This document shows positions 58,652 through 64,000 of a stretch of DNA of 64,000 bases, piece after piece. A program made the translations under genes and the position numbers. The stretch is from positions 39,982,757 through 40,046,756 of the forward strand of contig CM030711.1 of the NCBI GenBank assembly GCA_017979445.1. Reading direction: 5' to 3'. This DNA is from Akebia trifoliata (Eukaryota > Streptophyta > Magnoliopsida > Ranunculales > Lardizabalaceae). How positions within the stretch are numbered: the stretch's first letter is position 1; the number at the start of each line of letters is the position of its first letter. The notes under the pieces were generated by a model that was given only the letters and a program-made list of their open reading frames with translations, did not search any database and had not been told where the DNA came from.

Positions 58652-59152
58652 TGTTAGAGTCTTATTTAATGTTGTGTGGGCCCAATACTTAAGCCTACAT
58701 GACCAATCACATGTTTTAATAATAAAAGAGAGGCCCAACCCAATTGGGAGAGACTGACTCATTTTCTTCTCTATTTTCCTCCTGTCCTTAACCATAATCT
58801 TCTAACATGGTATCAGAGCATTTCTACCATTAGATCTGCTTGATTTCTCTTATTTTTTTAATCATTTTTTTACTCTTCGATCTGATACTTCCAAATCCTA
58901 ATGCCCTGGTTCCAAAAAAGGATTAGGAAAAAAAAAAAAAAATCAACGCCTTCAACTTCTCGATCAATACTTTGAAATTTTGTTCGGATCTCAATGTTTT
59001 TTCAGGTGTTTTTGAGTTTTGCCATTTTATTCCGATCGTTGTTCGTTGGCCACTTAACCTTATCCGCATATCATAGAATATCCCAAGGGATACTCTATTT
59101 TTTTGAAATTATTTTTTATATCTGTGCGGATTTTTAGTTTACTTCTCCTTGG

Positions 59153-59728
59153 ATGGCAAAGTTGGGGATTTTTAATGGTATTGGTAGAGGAAGTCATGGT
59201 GGTCGTGGAGATGGCCATGTTGGTGATTTGAAGTGTACCTATTGTTGCTACACTGGCCACATTGAGCAATTTTGTTGGGATAAATGGGGTAAATCTGATC
59301 GGGTTAATCAGGCGCAAAAGGAATTTCTTCAAAGTTTCTCTAATTCCACTTCTCAAACTACATCTAAAGTTGCATTTTCTGATCTTATCACACAGTTGGG
59401 AGAGATTCTTCAGAAGTTGATTACCTTGATTGCAAGACCTAATCCACTCACAACTACTTCAGGTAAGCCCACATTTATGGCTACTAAGTCTCTCTCATCT
59501 TGTGTCATTTATTCAAGAGGTAATACCCACATGTCTGGTATATCTCATCTCTTTTCTAATTTTCATTCTCTTAATTCTCACATTGTACTAGTCGATGGGT
59601 CTACTGGTAATGTAGTTGGGAAATGTGATGTTTTACCAAACTCTTCTCTTCTCTTATCTTTTACTATTTTGGTCATTGATTTTCCTTTTAATATACTTTC
59701 TGTTAATCAGCTTACAAACTTATTGTAG
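59153..59728 (+). pseudogene. Copia gag C-terminal part and protease remnant
   Basis: The 191-codon open frame has a Gly-rich start, knuckle CTYCCYTGHIEQFCWDKWG, a Gln/Thr linker and a protease-like segment ending FNILSVNQLTNLL, typical of copia. The catalytic motif is degraded (YSRG for DSGA). It is an internal piece of the polyprotein; no start codon choice is meaningful. Confidence 0.85.
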
Positions 59729-61404
59729 TGCTCTGTAACCTTCTTTCCTTTTTATTGTGTCTTTTAGGATCTCAAGACAAGGAAGATGATTGGTTTGGGG
59801 CATTAGAAAGATAGATTATACTATTTAATTAGTGATGCGTCTGCTTCTGCTTTGAGTGCTTCAGTTTCGCCCTTTAGTGGTACCATCGATTGGATCATGT
59901 GTCTTTGTTTAATTTACACCGTGTTATTCCTAAGTTGAGTCCAGTGTCAGTTTTAGAATGTTAAGCCTGTTAATTCGTTAAGCATCACCATAGTTCTTTT
60001 CCTAGTCATACAGAGAGTCGTTAATCTAGTCTTTTTTAACTAATTCATACGGATATTTATGGTCTGGCAAAAATAAAAAGTTTATCCAGTTTTCATTACT
60101 TTGTGGTGTTTTGGATGATTATTCTTGTATGACATGACTCTTATTGAAAGATCGCACTGATTTACTTTGAGTATTACTTACTTTTTATTTAACAAACTTC
60201 AATCCAATTTGGCAAACTTGTGAAAATTATCTGTTATGATAATGCCTTTGAATAAATACAATCTTCTATTCAGTCTTTTTGTTCAGTTAATGTCATTATT
60301 CATTAGACCAGTTGTGTTAATACTTCTCAACAGAATGGTGTTGCTGAGCGAAAACATTGTCATTTACTTGATGTTGCTCACACCATTATGTTTTAAATGT
60401 ATGTACCTAAGTCTTATTAGAGTGAGTTGTCCTCACTAATTGTTATCTTATTAATCTTGTCATCATCAATTTTAAATGGTCAATCACCATTTTCTCTAGT
60501 TTATCCTCAAGTTCATCCTTTTGTTGTTATTCCTAGAGTCTTTGGATGTGTTTACTTTGTTCACTCATTTGAACCTGGGTTGGATAAACCTTACTCAAGA
60601 TCCATCAAATGTCTTTTTGGGTTACTCTCGTACACGAAAAGGGTATAGGTGTTATTGTCTTGTCACTCAACGTTACTATGTAAGTGTTGATGTGACATTT
60701 TCTTAGTCTACACCTTATTTTTCTTTTGTTGGTGCCTCATTTGACTTGGATTTTGTGTCTTTTCGTCAGGGGGAGTTGTTTCTTACAGTTTACTCATCTC
60801 ATATGCTTCCAATTCTTATTGCAAGCGACCCTTCCAATGTGCCTTTTTGAGTATATCAACGCACTCGTTTTCGAGCACCTTCATCTTCTCTACTAGCCTC
60901 TGATCCTTCATCAGTTTCACTTGAGGTTCCTCCACATCCACCAGCATTTACTTATACTTCTAGTGATCTTTCTATTGCTTTAAGGAAGCGTACTAGAACT
61001 TGCGCTAAGTACCCAATGGCTGATTTTGTGTCTTTTCATCGAATGTCACATTCATTTTGTCAATTTGCTCTTTCCTTGTCTTCTATTTCTATTCCTACTT
61101 CCTATATTCAAGCATTATCCTCCTCTGGATGGAAACTAGCTGTGGATAAGGAGATTGCAGTTCTTCATCATAATCATATTTGAGACCTATCTCCGCTTCC
61201 ACCTAGGAAGCAGGTTGTGGGGTGTAGATGGGTGTATTCAGTTAAGTATCTTCCTAATAGATCTATTGAGAGGTTGAAGGCTCGCCTTGTAGCCAAGGGT
61301 TACCGACAAACTTATGGGGTATAATCTTATGGGGTTGATTATACTGTGACTTTTTCTCCAGTGGCTTGCTTAAACTCTATTAGAGTTCTTATTTCTGTTG
61401 CAGT

Positions 61405-62507
61405 GTGTTATACTTGGCCCTGTATCAGTTGGATATTAAAAATGTCTTTCTACATGGAGACTTGCAGGAGGAGGTATATATGAAGCAACCACCTGGATGT
61501 GTTGACTCTGGTAAGATTGGATTAGTGTGTCGCCTACGGAAGGTAATCCATAGGTTGAACAATCGCCTAGAGCTTGGTTTGATAAATTTAGCTTAGTTAT
61601 TGCTTGTTGCTTTTGCTAGGTCTACTTCTGATCATTCAGTTTTTATGAGGCACTCGTCTGGTGGAATTATTATGTTGATAGTTTATGTGGATGATGTTAT
61701 CATCATTGGAAGTGATCCTAATGGTATCTCAGATTTGAAGACTCATCTAGTCAAACAGTTTCACACGAAAGACTTGGGTCGTCTTTGCTACTTCTTGGGT
61801 ATTGAAGTAACTCGCTCCAAAGAAGGTTTTTAGTTTGTCTTAGAGGAAGTATGTTCTAGATTTGTTATTTGATATTGGTACTTTGGGTTCTAAACCAGTC
61901 GATATTCCTATGGATCTTACTACCAAGCTTGATGCTGAATGGGGATTTATCATGATGCAGGGCGTTACCGTAGGTTAAGTGGCAAATTAATCTACCTAAC
62001 TGTCATTTGCCCATATATTACCTTTAATGTAGGAGTAGTTAGTCAATTTATGCATGCTTCATGACAGACTCATTGTGATGTGTTTGGGATACCGAGGTCT
62101 CTAAAGGGGTCACCAGGCAAAGGATTATTATACAAATTATATCCATTACTGGCTTTTTAGATGTTGATTGGTTGGGAGTAGGATTGATTGTAGATCTACT
62201 TCTAGGTATTGTTCTTTCGTGGGAGGTTATTTGGGGACTTGGCGGAGTAAAAAAGCAAGTTGTAGTTCGTTATGGTGCTGAAGCAAAATACAGGACGATG
62301 ACACATACTGCATGTGAGATGCTTCGAGTTCAGAGTCTAAAGGAGATGGGGATTGAAGTTCCTACTCCTATGTCTATGTATTGTGGTAACCAAGTTGTTA
62401 GCTTTATAATTAGTAATCCAGTATTCCACGAGAGAACTAAGCACATGGAGGTTGATAGCCACTTTGTTTGTGATATGGTGATGGCTAAGAAGATATCTAC
62501 TCCCTAG
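61405..62507 (+). pseudogene. Copia reverse transcriptase and RNase H remnants
   Basis: Three frame-broken pieces. 61405-61596 carries LDIKNVFLHGDLQEEVYMKQPPG split over two RT motifs and GLVCRLRKV. 61600-61833 carries the catalytic IVYVDDVIIIG and FHTKDLGRLCYFLGIEV. 62172-62507 carries RNase H with GAEAKYRTMTHTACEM and HERTKHMEVDSHFV. Order and motifs are those of Ty1/copia pol. Confidence 0.92.
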
Positions 62508-62902
62508 ATCAAGTCAGAAAATCAATTAGGAAATGTTCTCACAAAATCATTATCTAGGAATTTCTTTATTACTTTTTGTACTAACCTGTGCATGTTAGAT
62601 TTGTATGCTCTAGCTTGAGGGGAGTGTTAAAGTTCTTATTTAATGTCGTGTGGGCCCAATACTTAAGTTTACACGATCAACCACATTTTTAATATAAAAG
62701 AGAGGCCAAACCCTATTGGGAGATACCGACTCATTCTTTCCTTAATCCTAATCTTCTAATATAATCAAGAAGAATTTTAGAAAAGTAATTCTAAAATCTC
62801 ATTAATGAGAACTTGATATATATATATATATATAGATAACTTAAAATAGACATAAATGCCCTTGCATATATTTAAAATAGGCTAATTACATTATTTTCAA
62901 TA

Positions 62903-64000
62903 CTCCCCCTCAAGCTGGAGCAAATATATCAACTAAACCCAACTTGACAAGATGAGAGTTAGTAACAGAAGAACCAACAGACTTTGTAAGTATATCAACA
63001 AGTTGTTTTGAAGAAGGTACGAAGACTATCTATAAAGGACCAGAGTGAATTTTCTTCCTAAGAAAGTGAATATCAACCTCAATATGCGTGGTTCTCTCAT
63101 GAAGGACTGAATTAGAAGCAAGTATGATGATAGATTTGTTATCCCAAAATAAAATAAATAGGCCAAAGACAGAAAATCGAGCTCCATCAACAAAGATCTA
63201 ATCTAAATAAGCTCGCAAGTGCCAAGGGCCATAGCACGATACTCAGCTTCAGCAGAAGAGCAGAAAATCACATCTGTTTCTTACTTTTCCATGAAATCAG
63301 GTTACCATGGAAAGTACAGAACCCAGAGGTAGTTCTCTTATCTATAAAAGAACTAGCATAATCCGCACCAATGACGCAGGACAAATGTGGTTGAGTAGTG
63401 GAAGATTAGAAAAATCCAAGATCAGGGCAAAACTTCAAGTATCGAAGAATATGATAAACTATATCAAGAAGAGAAGTGCGTGGGACATGCATGAACTGAC
63501 TAACCACAAAGGTCAAGTCCGGTTTTGTGTTAGAAAAATTAGGCGGCCTACAAGTCTCTGATAAGAAAAATGATCAGGTAATAAATTATCAGGTTCGGCA
63601 TGAAGATAATGATTCTGATCTATAGGGGAGGAAGCAAGACGACACCCAAGCATCCCAGTGTCTTAAAGGAGATCCAGTGTGTATTTGCACTGAGATAGCG
63701 AAATACTACAATGAGAGCGTGCCACTTTTATCCCCAAGAAGTATTTGAGGGAACCTAAGTCCTTAACCTCAAACACACGATCCAATAACATTTTTACCCT
63801 TTCAATTCATTGTGTATCGTTTCCAGTTACTATAATATCATCCACATAGACCAATACAACAGTGCAACGGCCATTCACTCCTCAACAAACAAAACAAATA
63901 TGATCTGAATGACATCTAAAAAACTCCATAGATAAAATGACCTCAAAGAAACGTTGAGGCTCACGAAGACTACTTCAGACCATACAGAGATTTGAGAAGA
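62903..64000 (-). mobile_element. Ty1/copia retrotransposon, minus strand, 3' part
   Basis: At 62904-62922 the plus strand reads CTCCCCCTCAAGCTGGAG, the reverse complement of a copia polypurine tract. To its right the minus strand encodes RNase H (about 63060-63300) and RT with VYVDDIIVTGND (about 63850) and KDLGSLKYFLGIKVA (about 63740). Stops and frameshifts are present. The 3' LTR probably lies at about 62770-62903 and contains a (TA)n tract. The element continues past the window end. A different family from the plus-strand copia next to it. Confidence 0.88.

Larger units (their letters stand above)
58652..62761 (+). mobile_element. Ty1/copia retrotransposon, 4.1 kb, degenerate
   Basis: The 5' LTR, 58652-58807 (TGTTAGAGTC...CTTCTAACA), is followed by primer site TGGTATCAGAGC at 58808-58819. 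The 3' LTR, about 62625-62761, is preceded by a purine-rich GCTTGAGGGGAG. Internal order is copia type: gag with zinc knuckle CTYCCYTGHIEQFC (about 59235), protease, integrase fragments (59880-60650), RT with LYQLDIKNVFLHGDLQEEVY (61410) and YVDDV (61685), and RNase H (to 62507). The protease active-site region reads VIYSRGNTHMSG, lacking the expected DSGA. Many stops and frameshifts; LTR divergence shows it is not recent. Insertion is in an (AAT)n run. Confidence 0.93.

Overview
The window is nuclear DNA of a flowering plant, most likely a eudicot. It is AT-rich, its genes have GT-AG introns, one gene encodes a plant callose synthase, and it carries the usual plant repeats (Ty3/gypsy, Ty1/copia, CACTA, hAT, Tourist, LINE, SINE), an endogenous pararetrovirus and a piece of plastid DNA. 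The species cannot be named from the sequence. Host coding sequence is limited to two related callose synthase loci and one doubtful two-exon fragment. Almost everything else is layered mobile DNA.

Layout. 1-9445 is a nest of elements: a CACTA terminus (1-478) cut into a LINE (479-920), a hairpin MITE, then a decayed Tat-lineage Ty3/gypsy element (about 1205-9445). That element has a gag remnant, a 3.0-kb solo LTR of another family (2635-5641, TSD TAAGA) inside its 3' region, tandem repeats, a polypurine tract and a 3' LTR (7912-9445). 9446-17427 is copy A of a duplicated callose synthase block. Copy A is a pseudogene ending in exon 6 beside a second CACTA terminus. 17866-20821 is intergenic. 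The left end of copy B (about 20822-21240) is then split from its continuation at 43744 by a 22.5-kb insertion (21241-43743). That insertion begins TG, ends CA and is flanked by the 5-bp duplication GAATA.

The insertion is best read as a single Tat-type LTR blown apart by later events. Inside it, endogenous pararetrovirus (family Caulimoviridae) sequence lies in a 4.65-kb inverted repeat (21318-25966 against 35415-40095). The repeat encloses about 9.4 kb holding a further partial virus copy fused to plastid rps4 DNA, several MITEs, a SINE and a possible host exon pair. The most complete virus copy, on the minus strand (33246-38945), carries movement protein, coat protein with zinc knuckle, protease, reverse transcriptase, RNase H and a second small ORF, with frameshifts and at least one nonsense codon.

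Copy B of the callose synthase (45365-57307) has 14 clean exons covering the N-terminal cytosolic region up to the first membrane segments. The catalytic glucan synthase part is not in the window. A copia element (58652-62761) and part of a second, oppositely oriented copia (62903-64000) follow exon 14, so the gene either continues beyond the window past a very long intron or is truncated. Insertions shared by A and B (hAT MITE, a small copia LTR, LINE RNase H remnants in intron 2) predate the duplication. Those found in only one copy date events after it.
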